From the NCBI RefSeq assembly GCF_028807635.1, contig NZ_JARBAX010000002.1, positions 1,302,001-1,366,000 of the forward strand: 64,000 nucleotides of DNA, in the 5' to 3' direction. Below the pieces are notes generated by a model, which worked only from the letters and a program-made list of their open reading frames with translations, was not told the origin of the DNA and made no database searches. A program made the position numbers and the translations under genes. This DNA is from Streptomyces spiramyceticus (GTDB taxonomy: Bacteria; Actinomycetota; Actinomycetes; Streptomycetales; Streptomycetaceae). Shown here in pieces: positions 1-11,055 of this stretch. Numbering within the stretch: the stretch's first letter is position 1; each line of letters starts with the position of its first letter.

Positions 1-213
1 CGGCGGCCGACGCGAGCGTTATCGCGCGCATGGTCAAATCCTCCGGTCTCCGAGGAGCAGCGGCGGAACCTTTATCCACTCATGGCAGGAAATTGCACCT
101 CGATACCCGGAACGCTAGGAGTAGTGGTGGAGGCGCGCGAACACAGTCGTGCGAATGGGGCAATGGTGTCCCCCACTCAGCCCACAGCCGACCCCGCCAT
201 CCCTGGGATTTCA

Positions 214-978
214 TCACTTGGTCGCGTCCGGGAAGAGGTCCATGAAGGGCCCGGCGGTGGCTGAAATGCCGCGGCCGAAGGGGGCGTCGAAGTCCCAGAT
301 GAGGAAGAGCAGGAAGGCGATGAGCGCGCTGTAGAGGCCGGCCAGGAGCAGTTCCCGTCCGGTGCGGCGGATCTGGAGGGTGAAGACCAGGCCGACGGCG
401 ACCAGCGCTCCGATGATGAGGCCGAACCAGACGACGCCCGGCATGGTGGCGCTCGCGCCCTGTCCGCGCGCGCCCCGGGCGTCGTCCACGGCGGCCACCT
501 GGTCGACCAGCGGCTGATAGGCCTGGCCCTCGTGGTCGGTCCTGGGCTTGTAGTCGGTGACGTCGCGGCGCAGTTTGTCCAGGAGTTCGGCGCCGCGTTC
601 GCTGAGGGTTCCCTGTTCGGACATGTGATTCCACTCGGTGTGGATGACGTACGAGACGTACGCGTCGACGTCGGCGCGGATACGGTCGCGGACCTCGGCG
701 GGGTAGACCTCGGAGCGGGCGCTCACCTCGTGCAGGGCCTGGGCCTCCTGCCGTACGGAATCCTGGGCGGCGGTGCGGCCCTCCCAGACGCCGGCGATGG
801 CCAGGCCCAGCACGATCGCGTAGACCACGCCGATCATCATCGTCATGTACTCGATGACGTCCGGGGTCTCCGAGGGGTCGTCGTTGTCGCCGACGCGGCG
901 GTGATTGATGACGGTGATGGTGAGGACGACCGCGCACGCGGACGCCATCGCAATGCTCAGAACAAGCCATTCCGACAC
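214..978 (-). CDS. DUF4239-type integral membrane protein
   Basis: The 254-aa protein has an N-terminal membrane helix (residues about 4-24), a second around residues 45-67, a soluble central part (about 70-180), and two further helices near 185-205 and 212-230. This two-plus-two layout and the overall sequence style match the DUF4239 (bestrophin-like) family. The molecular role of the family is not established, so no reaction is assigned. The gene lies 15 bp downstream of the proline-rich gene on the same strand, so the two probably share a transcript. The first 213 bases of the window, beyond its stop, hold no gene I can support. Confidence 0.75.
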   Translation of the reverse strand: MSEWLVLSIAMASACAVVLTITVINHRRVGDNDDPSETPDVIEYMTMMIGVVYAIVLGLAIAGVWEGRTAAQDSVRQEAQALHEVSARSEVYPAEVRDRIRADVDAYVSYVIHTEWNHMSEQGTLSERGAELLDKLRRDVTDYKPRTDHEGQAYQPLVDQVAAVDDARGARGQGASATMPGVVWFGLIIGALVAVGLVFTLQIRRTGRELLLAGLYSALIAFLLFLIWDFDAPFGRGISATAGPFMDLFPDATK

Positions 979-993
979 GTGAACCTCTGTCAG

Positions 994-1557
994 CTAGCGG
1001 GATCGGGGGCGGAGCACGGCGGCGGCGAACACCGCGGGGGCCGTGACCAGGAGCGTGAGCGACACGAGGGACGGGCCGCCCCTGGGCTCCTTACGGGTGG
1101 CCTTCCGGTAGACGGGGATGGCGACCGGGGCGGGGGAGGGCGGTTTCAGCCGGAGGGACGGGGTGGGCGTGGGGCTGGGAGTCGGGCTGGGGGGTGGTGG
1201 CGGTGCCGGTGGGGGCGGTGGAGGCGGCGGTGGTGGCGGCTCCGGGCGTACGGGCTCGGCGACCGGCGGTGGCGGCGGTGGCGGTGGCGGTGGCGGTGGA
1301 GGAGGAGGCGGCGGTGGGGGAGGCGGGGGCGTCGTAGCCGGTTTGGGCGGCGGCTCGGGCTTCGGGCCCGCCGTGCAGACCGCACTGCCGCCCACAGCTA
1401 CCGCCGAGCCCGACGACAGTTCAGCGCCGGCGGGCTGCGAGATCGAGGCGTACGCACAGTCGTCGGCCGCGGCCGGTAAGGGGCTCAGCAGCAGGCCGGT
1501 CAGGGTGGCAGCGGCCAGCAGGCGTCCAAGGAGGCGAGGGTGCACGTCGGGGAGCAT
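994..1557 (-). CDS. Secreted or membrane-anchored proline-rich protein
   Basis: The ATG at 1557 was chosen because it is followed at once by a signal peptide (about 187 aa in total). Upstream in-frame sequence is arginine-rich and not protein-like. After the signal peptide come a short cysteine-containing segment (two Cys, possibly one disulfide), a very long polyproline stretch with only a few interruptions, a Pro/Ser/Thr repeat, and a C-terminal hydrophobic helix ending in Arg residues. The layout suggests a surface stalk held in the membrane at its C-terminus. I recognise no enzymatic domain. It is the first gene of a two-gene unit with the DUF4239 gene, and diverges from the lipoprotein gene at 1785. 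Confidence 0.6.
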   Translation of the reverse strand: MLPDVHPRLLGRLLAAATLTGLLLSPLPAAADDCAYASISQPAGAELSSGSAVAVGGSAVCTAGPKPEPPPKPATTPPPPPPPPPPPPPPPPPPPPPPVAEPVRPEPPPPPPPPPPPAPPPPPSPTPSPTPTPSLRLKPPSPAPVAIPVYRKATRKEPRGGPSLVSLTLLVTAPAVFAAAVLRPRSR

Positions 1558-1784
1558 GGTCCAGCGATGCGTGCCGCACGCAACGGAAGCGACCGATTCC
1601 CCTGATGGGTGGGACTTTCGGCGATTTGCGTTTGATACGGACGGCTGTCGGCGAACACGTTTGCGAAGGAGTTTGGAAATTTCTTCGGGACGCGTTGAAC
1701 ACGGGCGCACACCCTGCCCGTACCTAGGGCCATGAAGCGACGCACTGCAGCGCCGCAATCAACCTTCGGTACACAGGAGTTCAC

Positions 1785-2765
1785 ATGAAGACCTGGCGGA
1801 ACGCCTCGCTCGCGGTGACGGCGGCGGCTGTGATGGCGCTGACGACGGCGTGCGGTCAGGACACGGCCGACCAGTCCCCCAACGGCCAGTCCGTGGGCAA
1901 CGCCAACCCGGCGCAGCAGCCCGCGGACAGCGGCTACGGCTCGGACACGGGGTACGGCGAAGACTCCGGCGAACAGGCCGCACCCAAGGCCGCGGGACAA
2001 CTCGCGGTCTGGGACAGCAAGAAGCTCGGGAAGGTCCTCACCGACAGCGGGGGGTTCACGCTCTACAGGTTCGACAAGGACACCGCCGAGCCGCCGAAGT
2101 CGAATTGCGACGGCGACTGTGCGAAGGCGTGGCCGGTCGTGCCCGCGGGCGACGTCAAGGCCGCCGCCGGCACCGACGCGTCGCTCATCGGCGAGGTCGC
2201 CAGGCCCGACGGCACCGCCCAGCTCACCATCGGCGGCTGGCCCATGTACCGCTTCGCCAAGGACGCCAAGCCGGGCGACGCCAAGGGTCAGGGCGTCGGG
2301 GGCACTTGGTTCGCCTCCGCCCCCGACGGCAAGAAGGCCGCACCGGGCGCGGCAGGCGGCGACGCCGAGGCCGGCGCGGGCGAGGAGGGGTCTCCCACCG
2401 ACCTCGCGGGCATGTCCGTACGCAAGGACCCCAAGCTCGGTGACGTCGTCGTCGACTCCGAGGGCATGACGGTCTACCGGTTCAAGAAGGACTCGGCCTG
2501 GCCGATGAAGTCGGCCTGCACCGGCGCCTGCCTGGAGAAGTGGCCGGTCGTCCCGCCCGTCGAGAAGAACGACACCGAAGGCGTACTCAAGAAGGGCTTC
2601 GTCGTCTTCGACCGCCCCGACGGCATCAAGCAGCAGACCATCGACTGCTGGCCTGTCTACACCTTCGCGGGCGACGCGAAGCCGGGTGACACCAACGGCC
2701 AGGGCGTGGGCGGCACTTGGTACGCCGTTTCGCCCGAGGGCAAGCTGGTCGGAGCGCCCAAGTAG
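1785..2765 (+). CDS. SCO0930-family lipoprotein with repeated YxFxxD domains
   Basis: This is a 326-aa lipoprotein. The signal peptide ends in a lipobox (LTTAC, Cys at about residue 23). A linker rich in Gly, Ser, Asp and Gln follows, then two repeated modules, each with two YRF/YxF-x-D signatures (for example LYRFDKD, MYRFAKD, VYRFKKD, VYTFAGD) and paired cysteines (NCDGDC, ACTGAC). This is the COG4315 secreted-repeat family. The substrate is unknown; the family is thought to work at the cell surface. An AGGAG ribosome site precedes the ATG. A possible promoter (TTGAAC at 1695 with TACCTA at 1721) lies in the 227-bp divergent region. Position next to the DUF574 and rmdA genes matches the S. 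coelicolor order as I recall it. Confidence 0.85.
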   Translation: MKTWRNASLAVTAAAVMALTTACGQDTADQSPNGQSVGNANPAQQPADSGYGSDTGYGEDSGEQAAPKAAGQLAVWDSKKLGKVLTDSGGFTLYRFDKDTAEPPKSNCDGDCAKAWPVVPAGDVKAAAGTDASLIGEVARPDGTAQLTIGGWPMYRFAKDAKPGDAKGQGVGGTWFASAPDGKKAAPGAAGGDAEAGAGEEGSPTDLAGMSVRKDPKLGDVVVDSEGMTVYRFKKDSAWPMKSACTGACLEKWPVVPPVEKNDTEGVLKKGFVVFDRPDGIKQQTIDCWPVYTFAGDAKPGDTNGQGVGGTWYAVSPEGKLVGAPK

Positions 2766-2774
2766 AACAATCCG

Positions 2775-2792
2775 GCAGCGTCCCCACGCTGC
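2775..2792 (+). terminator. Hairpin terminator after the lipoprotein gene
   Basis: A perfect 7-bp stem (GCAGCGT / ACGCTGC) with a CCCC loop starts 9 bases after the lipoprotein stop. No U-tract follows, which is common for streptomycete terminators. Confidence 0.5.
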
Positions 2793-3001
2793 GGCGTTCC
2801 GGCCCGGTCGGCCCGTCCCTCCGCTTCACGCGGCAGGGGCGGGCCTGCCGCTGTTGCCCGCACATGCCTGCGGCGTGTGACCGAGAACGGACCGCGATTT
2901 TCCGCTTTTGCTCGCCCCAGTGCCTGACGGTCAGTAGCCTCGGCTCGAACACCGGTCTTGGTCATGACCGGCCTTCCTGTGGCGATGAGTTGGAGACATT
3001 G

Positions 3002-3814
3002 ATGGAGCGACCCGCCTGGGCCCCGCAGGGCATCGACATATCGGTGCCGAGTGTGTCCCGGATCTACGACTTCTACCTGGGCGGTTCGCACAACTTCGAG
3101 GTCGACAGGGAAGCAGCCCGCAAGGCGATGGCGTTCATGCCGGGGCTTCCCAAGATCATGCAGGCGAACCGGGCATTCATGCGCCGGGCCGTCCGCTTCG
3201 CCGCGGACGAGGGCATCACCCAGTTCCTCGACATCGGCTCGGGCATACCCACCTTCGGCAACGTCCACGAAGTGGCCCAGGCCGCCAACCCCGAAGCCCG
3301 GATCATGTACATCGATCACGACCCGGTCGCCGTCGCGCACAGCGAGGCCGTGCTCGAAGGCAACGACCGGGCCGGCATTGCCGCGGTAGACCTGCGAAAG
3401 CCGCAGGAGATCCTGAGCAGTCCCGTTGTCAACGGACTCATCGACCTGGAGAGGCCGGTTGCTCTACTGCTGGTCGCGGTACTCCACTTCATTGAGGACG
3501 CCGATGACCCGCAGGCCGCTGTCGCCACCCTGCGCGACGCACTCGCGCCCGGCAGCGTCGTCATCCTCACGCACGCCTCTTACGAGGGGATCCCGCTCAC
3601 CGAGGAGCAGGCGAGCGGCACGGTCGCCGTCTACCAGAACATCAGGAATCCGCTGATCATGCGTACTCGGGAAGAGATCACGCGGTTCTTCGAGGGATAC
3701 ACGATGGTCGACCCCGGGCTGGTCTCGATGCCGGACTGGAGGCCCGAAACGCCGTCCTCCCAGGAGGATCCGTTCGCCTTCTCGGGCTTCGCCGGAGTGG
3801 GACGCAAGGCGTGA
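3002..3814 (+). CDS. DUF574-family SAM-dependent methyltransferase
   Basis: A 270-aa protein of the Streptomyces-rich DUF574 (Methyltransf_19) group. The start region holds the family signature (PSVSRIYDFYLGGSHNFEVD). A SAM-binding motif I (FLDIGSGIPT) lies near residue 78, followed by an acidic motif II (IMYIDHDPVAV). The open frame extends to 2717, but the ATG at 3002 gives the usual family length and start. Substrates are unknown. The stop overlaps the GTG of the next gene by 4 bp, so translation of the two is probably coupled, suggesting a link with cyclic-di-GMP control of development. Confidence 0.85.
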   Translation: MERPAWAPQGIDISVPSVSRIYDFYLGGSHNFEVDREAARKAMAFMPGLPKIMQANRAFMRRAVRFAADEGITQFLDIGSGIPTFGNVHEVAQAANPEARIMYIDHDPVAVAHSEAVLEGNDRAGIAAVDLRKPQEILSSPVVNGLIDLERPVALLLVAVLHFIEDADDPQAAVATLRDALAPGSVVILTHASYEGIPLTEEQASGTVAVYQNIRNPLIMRTREEITRFFEGYTMVDPGLVSMPDWRPETPSSQEDPFAFSGFAGVGRKA

Positions 3815-5964
3815 GCGTGCCATCGCAGGCACCCGACGGCCTCGACGACAGACTCGGGCGGTTCGCGACGATCTGGAGCCGGGCCATCTTCCCGGTGACC
3901 GCAACGTCCATGACACGACCGGAGTTCGAAAGGCATTTGCTCCCGCTCGCACGGCAACTGGGCGAAGCGCTGCACCGGCGACCCTTCGACACCGGGCCCG
4001 CGCACGCAGTGGGCGCCGCCCTGGTCGCCGCGCACTGCACCGACCCGGACGCCCTGGTCCGTACGCTCGGCGTCGTCGACTCCTACCTGGTGCTGTACTG
4101 CGCGGGAGAAGAGGACTCGCACGACCGGGCGGAGGAGAACCGAGCCCGGTGCGCCCGGCTCCAGCACGCCGTCGCGGCGGGTTTCGCCGAGGCGCTGCGC
4201 GAGCGCACCCTCGCCGAGCAGGAAGCCATCACACGGTCCTCCCTCACCGCGAGCAGCGCGGCGCAGAAGGCGCTCCACGACACCGAGGTCCGCTTCCGCG
4301 CGGTCTTCGACGGCGCGGCCGTGGGCATCGGCATCGCCGACCTCGACGGCAACATCCTGGAGGTCAACGAAGCGCTCATGAGGATGTTCGGCGGACTCGA
4401 ACAATACGTGCGCGGCAAGAAGGTGAGCGAGTGGGTCCACCCCGAAGACACGCCCCATGTGTGGCGGCTGTACGGGGAGCTGGTGCGGGGCGAGCGCGAG
4501 CATTACCGCGTGGAGAAGCCGTACTACCGCACTGACGGCACCGTCCTGTGGACCAACCTCACCGTCTCCCTGCTCCGCGACGCCGACGGCAAACCGCAGT
4601 ACCAACTCGCCCTCATGGAAGACACCACCGAGCGCCGCCTGCTCAATCTGCGGCTCCGCTACGAGGCCACCCACGACGCGCTCACCGGGCTCCCCAACCG
4701 CACGCTCTTCTTCGAGCGCCTCGAAAAAGCACTGTCCGCGGGCGACGGCATGCGCTTCGGCCTCTGCTACCTCGATCTCGACGGCTTCAAGGCGGTCAAC
4801 GACAGCCTCGGCCACTCGGCGGGCGACCGCCTGCTCGTGGAGGTCGCCGACCGCCTGCAGAGCTGCGCCACACGGCCCGGCGAGATGGTGGCCAGGCTCG
4901 GCGGCGACGAGTTCGTGGCGCTGACCACGGGGCCCGACACCCGCCAGGAGGTGGACGAGCTCGCCGCCCGCATCCTGAATGTGCTGTCGGTACCCATCCG
5001 CCTCGAAGGCCGGGAGCTGACCGTACGCGGCAGCATCGGCATTGTCGAAGGCCCCGCGGGCGAACGCGGCCCGGCGGAGGTGCTGCGCAGTGCCGACATC
5101 ACGATGTACCGCGCCAAGTCGGCGGGCGGCAACCGCTTCGAGACCGCCGACGCCGAGGCGGACGCTCGTGCCATCACCCGGCACGGCCTCACCAACGCCT
5201 TGCCCGCGGCACTGGAGCGGGGCGAGTTCTTCATCGAGTACCAGCCCCTCGTGCATCTGGGCGACGGGAGTGTGCACGGCGCGGAGGCGCTCGTGCGCTG
5301 GTGCCATCCGCAGCACGGCGTCCTGGGACCGGACCGGTTCATTCCGCTGGCCGAGCACACCGGGCTGATCGTCCCGCTCGGCCGCTGGGTGCTCGAAGAG
5401 TCCGTACGCCAGGCCAGGTTCTGGCAGGAGAGGCACGCCGACGGCGGCCCGCTGCGCATCAATGTGAACCTCTCACCGATGCAGCTGCACCACCCGGGGC
5501 TCGTCGCCGACACGGTGGACGTGCTGGAACGGGCCGGGCTCGAACCGGGCGCGCTGTGCCTGGAGGTCACCGAGTCGGCACTGATCGGCGCCGACGACGA
5601 CCTGCTCAAGCCGTTGCGGCAGCTCGCCGAGATGGGCGTGGACATCGCGCTCGACGACTTCGGCACCGGCTACTCCAACCTCGCCAATCTGCGCAGGCTG
5701 CCGGTGAGCGTCCTCAAGCTGGACCGTTCCTTCACCCAGTCCATGCAGCAGCACCCGGCCGATTCCGTCGACCTGAAGATCGTCGAGGGGATCGTCTCCC
5801 TGGCGCACAGCCTGAAGCTCGCCGTCACGGTCGAGGGCGTGGAGACGGGCGCACAGGCGGCGCAGCTGCGCGAACTGGGCTGCGACACCGCCCAGGGCTG
5901 GTACTACGCCAGGCCCGGCGCACCCGACCGCATTCACACTCTGCTGCTGGCCGACGCCGTCTGA
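3811..5964 (+). CDS. rmdA: PAS-GGDEF-EAL cyclic-di-GMP cyclase/phosphodiesterase, RmdA-like
   Basis: A 717-aa bifunctional protein. An N-terminal alpha-helical domain (about 15-125) is followed by a PAS domain (about 155-275), a GGDEF domain (about 285-440) and an EAL domain (about 455-705). The cyclase motif GGDEF is intact at residues 364-368. The inhibitory I-site position five residues upstream reads RPGE, not RxxD. The EAL motif (492-494) and the later NVNLSP, EVTES, DDFGTGYSN, KLDRS and EGVET motifs are present, so phosphodiesterase activity is expected. Domain order and neighbours match S. coelicolor RmdA (SCO0928), a c-di-GMP phosphodiesterase controlling development. The GTG start overlaps the DUF574 stop. 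The 3' end overlaps the convergent LysR gene by 31 bp. Confidence 0.85.
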   Translation: MSVPSQAPDGLDDRLGRFATIWSRAIFPVTATSMTRPEFERHLLPLARQLGEALHRRPFDTGPAHAVGAALVAAHCTDPDALVRTLGVVDSYLVLYCAGEEDSHDRAEENRARCARLQHAVAAGFAEALRERTLAEQEAITRSSLTASSAAQKALHDTEVRFRAVFDGAAVGIGIADLDGNILEVNEALMRMFGGLEQYVRGKKVSEWVHPEDTPHVWRLYGELVRGEREHYRVEKPYYRTDGTVLWTNLTVSLLRDADGKPQYQLALMEDTTERRLLNLRLRYEATHDALTGLPNRTLFFERLEKALSAGDGMRFGLCYLDLDGFKAVNDSLGHSAGDRLLVEVADRLQSCATRPGEMVARLGGDEFVALTTGPDTRQEVDELAARILNVLSVPIRLEGRELTVRGSIGIVEGPAGERGPAEVLRSADITMYRAKSAGGNRFETADAEADARAITRHGLTNALPAALERGEFFIEYQPLVHLGDGSVHGAEALVRWCHPQHGVLGPDRFIPLAEHTGLIVPLGRWVLEESVRQARFWQERHADGGPLRINVNLSPMQLHHPGLVADTVDVLERAGLEPGALCLEVTESALIGADDDLLKPLRQLAEMGVDIALDDFGTGYSNLANLRRLPVSVLKLDRSFTQSMQQHPADSVDLKIVEGIVSLAHSLKLAVTVEGVETGAQAAQLRELGCDTAQGWYYARPGAPDRIHTLLLADAV

Positions 5965-6863
5965 GGGACGCGGCGGACACGAGAAGCGAGGAGTACGTTC
6001 TGGAGCTCGCGCGCCGCGCGCGGCGGCGCCACGTCGCTGCGGTGCGCGAGCGCGATCGTACGGCTCAGGCCCGGCCGGGCGAGGGGCGTGGCCCGCAGGT
6101 CACGCCCCGCCCGGGCGGCCACCATGCGCGGCACGACAGCGAGCCCGAGCCCGGCCCGTACGAAGCCGAGAACGGCGTCCATCTCGCCGCCCTCGACCGT
6201 GAAGGAGGGCTCGAAGCCCTCGGCCCGGCAGGCGGCGACGGTCAGTTCGCGCAGGTCGTAGCCGTGCCGGAACATCACCATCGGCTCGCCCTCAAGTTCC
6301 GCGACACGTACGGACCTTGACCTGCCGCCGGGGCGGGGGCCCGACGCCGCCGACACCACCACCAGGTCCTCGTGCAGCAGCTCGACGGTGGTCAGCGCCG
6401 GGGACGGCGTCGGCAGTGGCAGCACGACCAGGGCGAGATCGAGCGCGCCGCGCGCCAGTTCCCGTACGAGATCGTGCGAGCCGCTCTCCTCGATCAGCAG
6501 CTGGATGCCCGGGTGCAGATCGTGGAAGGTGCGCAGTACGTCCGGGAGCAGCCCGGTGCACAGACTCGGCGTCGCACCGAGCCGCACCCTGCCGCGCCGC
6601 AGCTGGGCCAGCTCCTGGACCTCGTGGCGGGCGGTGTCGGCGTCGGCGAGGATCCGGCGGGCCAGCGGCAGCAGGGCCTCGCCGGCGTCGGTGAGGGCGA
6701 TGTTGCCGCGGGCCCGGGTGAAGAGGTCGGCCCCCAGCTCCTTCTCCAGCGCACGGATCTGCTGGGAGAGGGACGGCTGGGAGACATGCACCTCCTCGGC
6801 GGCATGAGTGAAGTGCAGGGTTTCGGCGACGGCCACGAAATAGCGGAGCTGCTGGAACTGCAT
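5934..6863 (-). CDS. LysR-family transcriptional regulator
   Basis: About 309 aa. The winged helix-turn-helix lies at residues 1-60 (FQQLRYFVAVAETLHFTHAAEEVHVSQPSLSQ is the core, here only named) and the two-lobed effector-binding domain at about 90-290. I prefer the ATG at 6863; a GTG at 6872 is also in frame. The gene is divergent from sdhC across 84 bp that contain a perfect T-N11-A dyad, so it probably regulates itself and the succinate dehydrogenase operon. The effector cannot be told from sequence. The tail overlaps rmdA on the opposite strand, which could cause transcriptional interference. Confidence 0.88.
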   Translation of the reverse strand: MQFQQLRYFVAVAETLHFTHAAEEVHVSQPSLSQQIRALEKELGADLFTRARGNIALTDAGEALLPLARRILADADTARHEVQELAQLRRGRVRLGATPSLCTGLLPDVLRTFHDLHPGIQLLIEESGSHDLVRELARGALDLALVVLPLPTPSPALTTVELLHEDLVVVSAASGPRPGGRSRSVRVAELEGEPMVMFRHGYDLRELTVAACRAEGFEPSFTVEGGEMDAVLGFVRAGLGLAVVPRMVAARAGRDLRATPLARPGLSRTIALAHRSDVAPPRAARELQNVLLASRVRRVPQTASASSRV

Positions 6864-6873
6864 AGGATCCACG

Positions 6874-6888
6874 ATAGGCCATGCCTAT
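6874..6888. promoter_or_regulatory. LysR-type operator (T-N11-A dyad)
   Basis: A perfect inverted repeat, ATAGGC-N3-GCCTAT, with T at 6875 and A at 6887, meets the T-N11-A rule for LysR sites. Its centre is about 67 bases upstream of the sdhC ATG, the usual position for a LysR recognition site if that transcript is leaderless. Confidence 0.6.
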
Positions 6889-6909
6889 GGACATGAGCCG
6901 TACCATGTC

Positions 6910-6940
6910 TTGGACCTCTGGGGCCTCCCGGACCTAGCGT
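6910..6940 (+). promoter_or_regulatory. Candidate sdhC promoter
   Basis: TTGGAC at 6910-6915 and TAGCGT at 6935-6940 have a 19-base spacer. The second hexamer ends 7 bases before the sdhC ATG and no Shine-Dalgarno sequence is visible, so the mRNA may be leaderless. The long spacer would fit an activator-dependent promoter. Confidence 0.4.
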
Positions 6941-6947
6941 CTCGTCC

Positions 6948-7652
6948 ATGGCACTGGCTACGCGGACGGATCGAAAACCGTCCCTCACGCGCTCGCTCTG
7001 GGGCTCGACCGTCGGCAAGAAGACGGTCATGGCCGTGAGCGGTCTGATCATGCTGATGTATCTGGTCGCCCACATGCTCGGCAACCTCAAGATCTTCTTC
7101 GGTTCCGGCGAGTTCAACGCGTACGCGCACTGGCTGCGGACCATGGGCGAGCCCCTCCTGCACTACGAGTGGGCGCTGTGGATCGTGCGCGTGGTGCTGC
7201 TCGCGGCGGTGGTGCTGCACGGCGTCGCGGCGTACCAGCTCAGCAGGCTGGACCTGCGGGCCAGGCCGAGCAAGTACGTGCACAAGCGGCGCCGGGCGAG
7301 CTACGCGACGCGCACCATGCGGTGGGGCGGGATCATCCTCGGGCTGTTCATCGTCTGGCACCTGCTGGACCTGACGACCCTCACCGTGAACGAGAACGCG
7401 CAGCCGGGCCGCCCGTACGAGAACGTCCGCGCGACCTTCAACACCTGGTACGGCAACGTCATTTACATCGCGGCGGTACTGGCGCTCGGCATGCACATCA
7501 GGCACGGCTTCTGGAGCGCCGCACAGACGCTGGGCGTCGGAAACGCCCGGCGCGACCGGATCCTCAAGGCCGTGGCCAATGGCCTCGCGCTGGTGCTGAC
7601 GGTGGGCTTCGTGTCCGTACCCGTGGCCGTCATGACTGGAGTGGTGAGCTGA
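6948..7652 (+). CDS. sdhC: Succinate dehydrogenase cytochrome b membrane subunit
   Basis: A 234-aa membrane anchor of the B-type succinate dehydrogenase/fumarate reductase family with five predicted helices. Histidines in helices (AHMLGN near residue 42, VVLHGV near 87, FIVWHLLD near 142, GMHIRHGF near 182) are candidate haem b ligands. It passes electrons from the FeS subunit to menaquinone. It is the first gene of sdhCAB, one base before sdhA. No separate SdhD is present, as expected for single-anchor enzymes. Confidence 0.92.
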   Translation: MALATRTDRKPSLTRSLWGSTVGKKTVMAVSGLIMLMYLVAHMLGNLKIFFGSGEFNAYAHWLRTMGEPLLHYEWALWIVRVVLLAAVVLHGVAAYQLSRLDLRARPSKYVHKRRRASYATRTMRWGGIILGLFIVWHLLDLTTLTVNENAQPGRPYENVRATFNTWYGNVIYIAAVLALGMHIRHGFWSAAQTLGVGNARRDRILKAVANGLALVLTVGFVSVPVAVMTGVVS

Positions 7653-7653
7653 T

Positions 7654-9635
<1,982 letters not shown>

Positions 9636-9639
<4 letters not shown>

Positions 9640-10385
9640 GGCTCACCCTGCGCGTCTGGCGCCAGCGCAATGCCGAAGAACCCGGCGCCATGGTCACGTA
9701 CGACGTCGACGACATCTCCGAGGACATGTCGTTCCTGGAGATGCTCGACATGCTGAACGAGACCCTGATCCTGCGTGGCGAGGAGCCGGTCGCCTTCGAC
9801 CACGACTGCCGCGAGGGCATCTGCGGCGCGTGCGGTGTCGTCATCAACGGCGACGCGCACGGGCCGGAGCGCACCACCACCTGCCAGCTGCACATGCGGC
9901 ACTTCGAGGACGGCGACACCGTCGACGTCGAGCCGTGGCGGGCCGGCGCGTTCCCGGTGGTCAAGGACCTCGTGGTCGACCGGTCGGCGTTCGACCGGAT
10001 CATCGGCGCGGGCGGCTACATCAGCGTCCCGACGGGCGCCGCGCCCGAGGCCCACGCCACTCCGGTACCGAAGGCCGACGCCGACTACGCGTTCGAGCAC
10101 GCCGAGTGCATCGGCTGCGGCGCGTGCGTGGCGGCGTGCCCGAACGGCTCGGCGATGCTTTTCACCTCCGCGAAGATCAACCACCTCAACGTGCTCCCGC
10201 AGGGCGCACCGGAGCGCGAGACCCGGGTCGTCGACATGGTGGCGACCATGGACGAAGAGGGCTTCGGCGGCTGCACCCTGACCGGCGAATGCGCGACCGC
10301 CTGCCCCAAGGGCATCCCGCTGCCGTCCATCGCCGCGATGAACAAGGAGTGGCTGCGGGCGACGAGGAAGGCGTCGAGCCGCTGA
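9636..10385 (+). CDS. sdhB: Succinate dehydrogenase iron-sulfur subunit
   Basis: A 249-aa electron-transfer subunit. An N-terminal plant-type [2Fe-2S] domain carries its Cys ligands in [14 protein letters not shown] plus a later TTCQL. The C-terminal domain holds the [4Fe-4S] motif [12 protein letters not shown] and the [3Fe-4S] motif [16 protein letters not shown]. It completes the sdhCAB operon and bridges SdhA flavin to the haem b anchor. It overlaps sdhA by 4 bp. Confidence 0.95.
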
Positions 10386-10387
10386 CC

Positions 10388-10401
10388 GACCGTTTGGACG
10401 G
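10388..10401 (+). terminator. Weak hairpin after sdhB
   Basis: A 5-bp stem (ACCGT/ACGGT) with a TTGG loop sits 2 bases past the sdhB stop. It is too weak to be sure it terminates. Confidence 0.25.
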
Positions 10402-10523
10402 TTTGGTGGTTGTGGGCATGCCACCCGCCGCTGCTAATCTTCCCCCGCAAGATCGGGAACGGCTGTAAGCGGGGGAAGATGGCCGGGCAGACGCAACAGG
10501 GTGGCCGAGTGAGGAACTCCGTC

Positions 10524-10997
10524 ATGCGCAATCGACTCGCAGCCGCCCTCGCCCTGCCGCTGTCCGCCTTGGCCCTGGCCGGCTGCGGCCTCTTCGGCCC
10601 CGCAACCTACGAGGTGGACGAGAGGTCCGTCGAGGTGGACGCGGGCGACGAGTTCACGCTGTCCGTGCCGGCCAGTCCCTCGCTCGGCGAGAACTGGTAC
10701 GTGGCCGATCCCCGTCCCGACCGTGACGTCGTCCGGCTCAAGGGCCAGGACGAGGACTATGAGGACGACGGCGGGAACGTCGGCGGAGGCGGCGGAACGC
10801 AGTCCTTCACCTTCCGGGCGATCGAGCCGGGCACCACGGAGATCAAGCTGCTGCACTGCCGGCTCGGCAGGTGCAACGCCGAGTTCGGCGACCCCGCGCC
10901 GTCGCCCTCGCCCTCGGAGTCGCCGTTCCCCGTCGTGAGCGGATCTCCCGGCGAGCACGACCGCGAGTACTTCGTCTACACCGTCAAGGTCCGATGA
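10524..10997 (+). CDS. Lipoprotein resembling the I42 (chagasin) protease inhibitor family
   Basis: A 157-aa exported protein. The ATG at 10524 was chosen because GAGGAA lies 9 bases upstream and a signal peptide with lipobox LAGC follows directly; the open frame extends further back without support. After the lipid anchor, a beta-rich domain contains [10 protein letters not shown], a Gly-rich turn (GGGGG) and [14 protein letters not shown]. These align by eye with the three inhibitory loops of chagasin-like cysteine-protease inhibitors. Two Cys (HCRLGRC) may form a disulfide. The C-terminus has a Pro/Ser stretch. The inhibitor role is an inference from loop layout. Confidence 0.6.
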   Translation: MRNRLAAALALPLSALALAGCGLFGPATYEVDERSVEVDAGDEFTLSVPASPSLGENWYVADPRPDRDVVRLKGQDEDYEDDGGNVGGGGGTQSFTFRAIEPGTTEIKLLHCRLGRCNAEFGDPAPSPSPSESPFPVVSGSPGEHDREYFVYTVKVR

Positions 10998-11055
10998 CCG
11001 GATCAGAGACGCCCACGGACGCCGCCCAGCGCCCCACCAAGACCGACGACGACCC

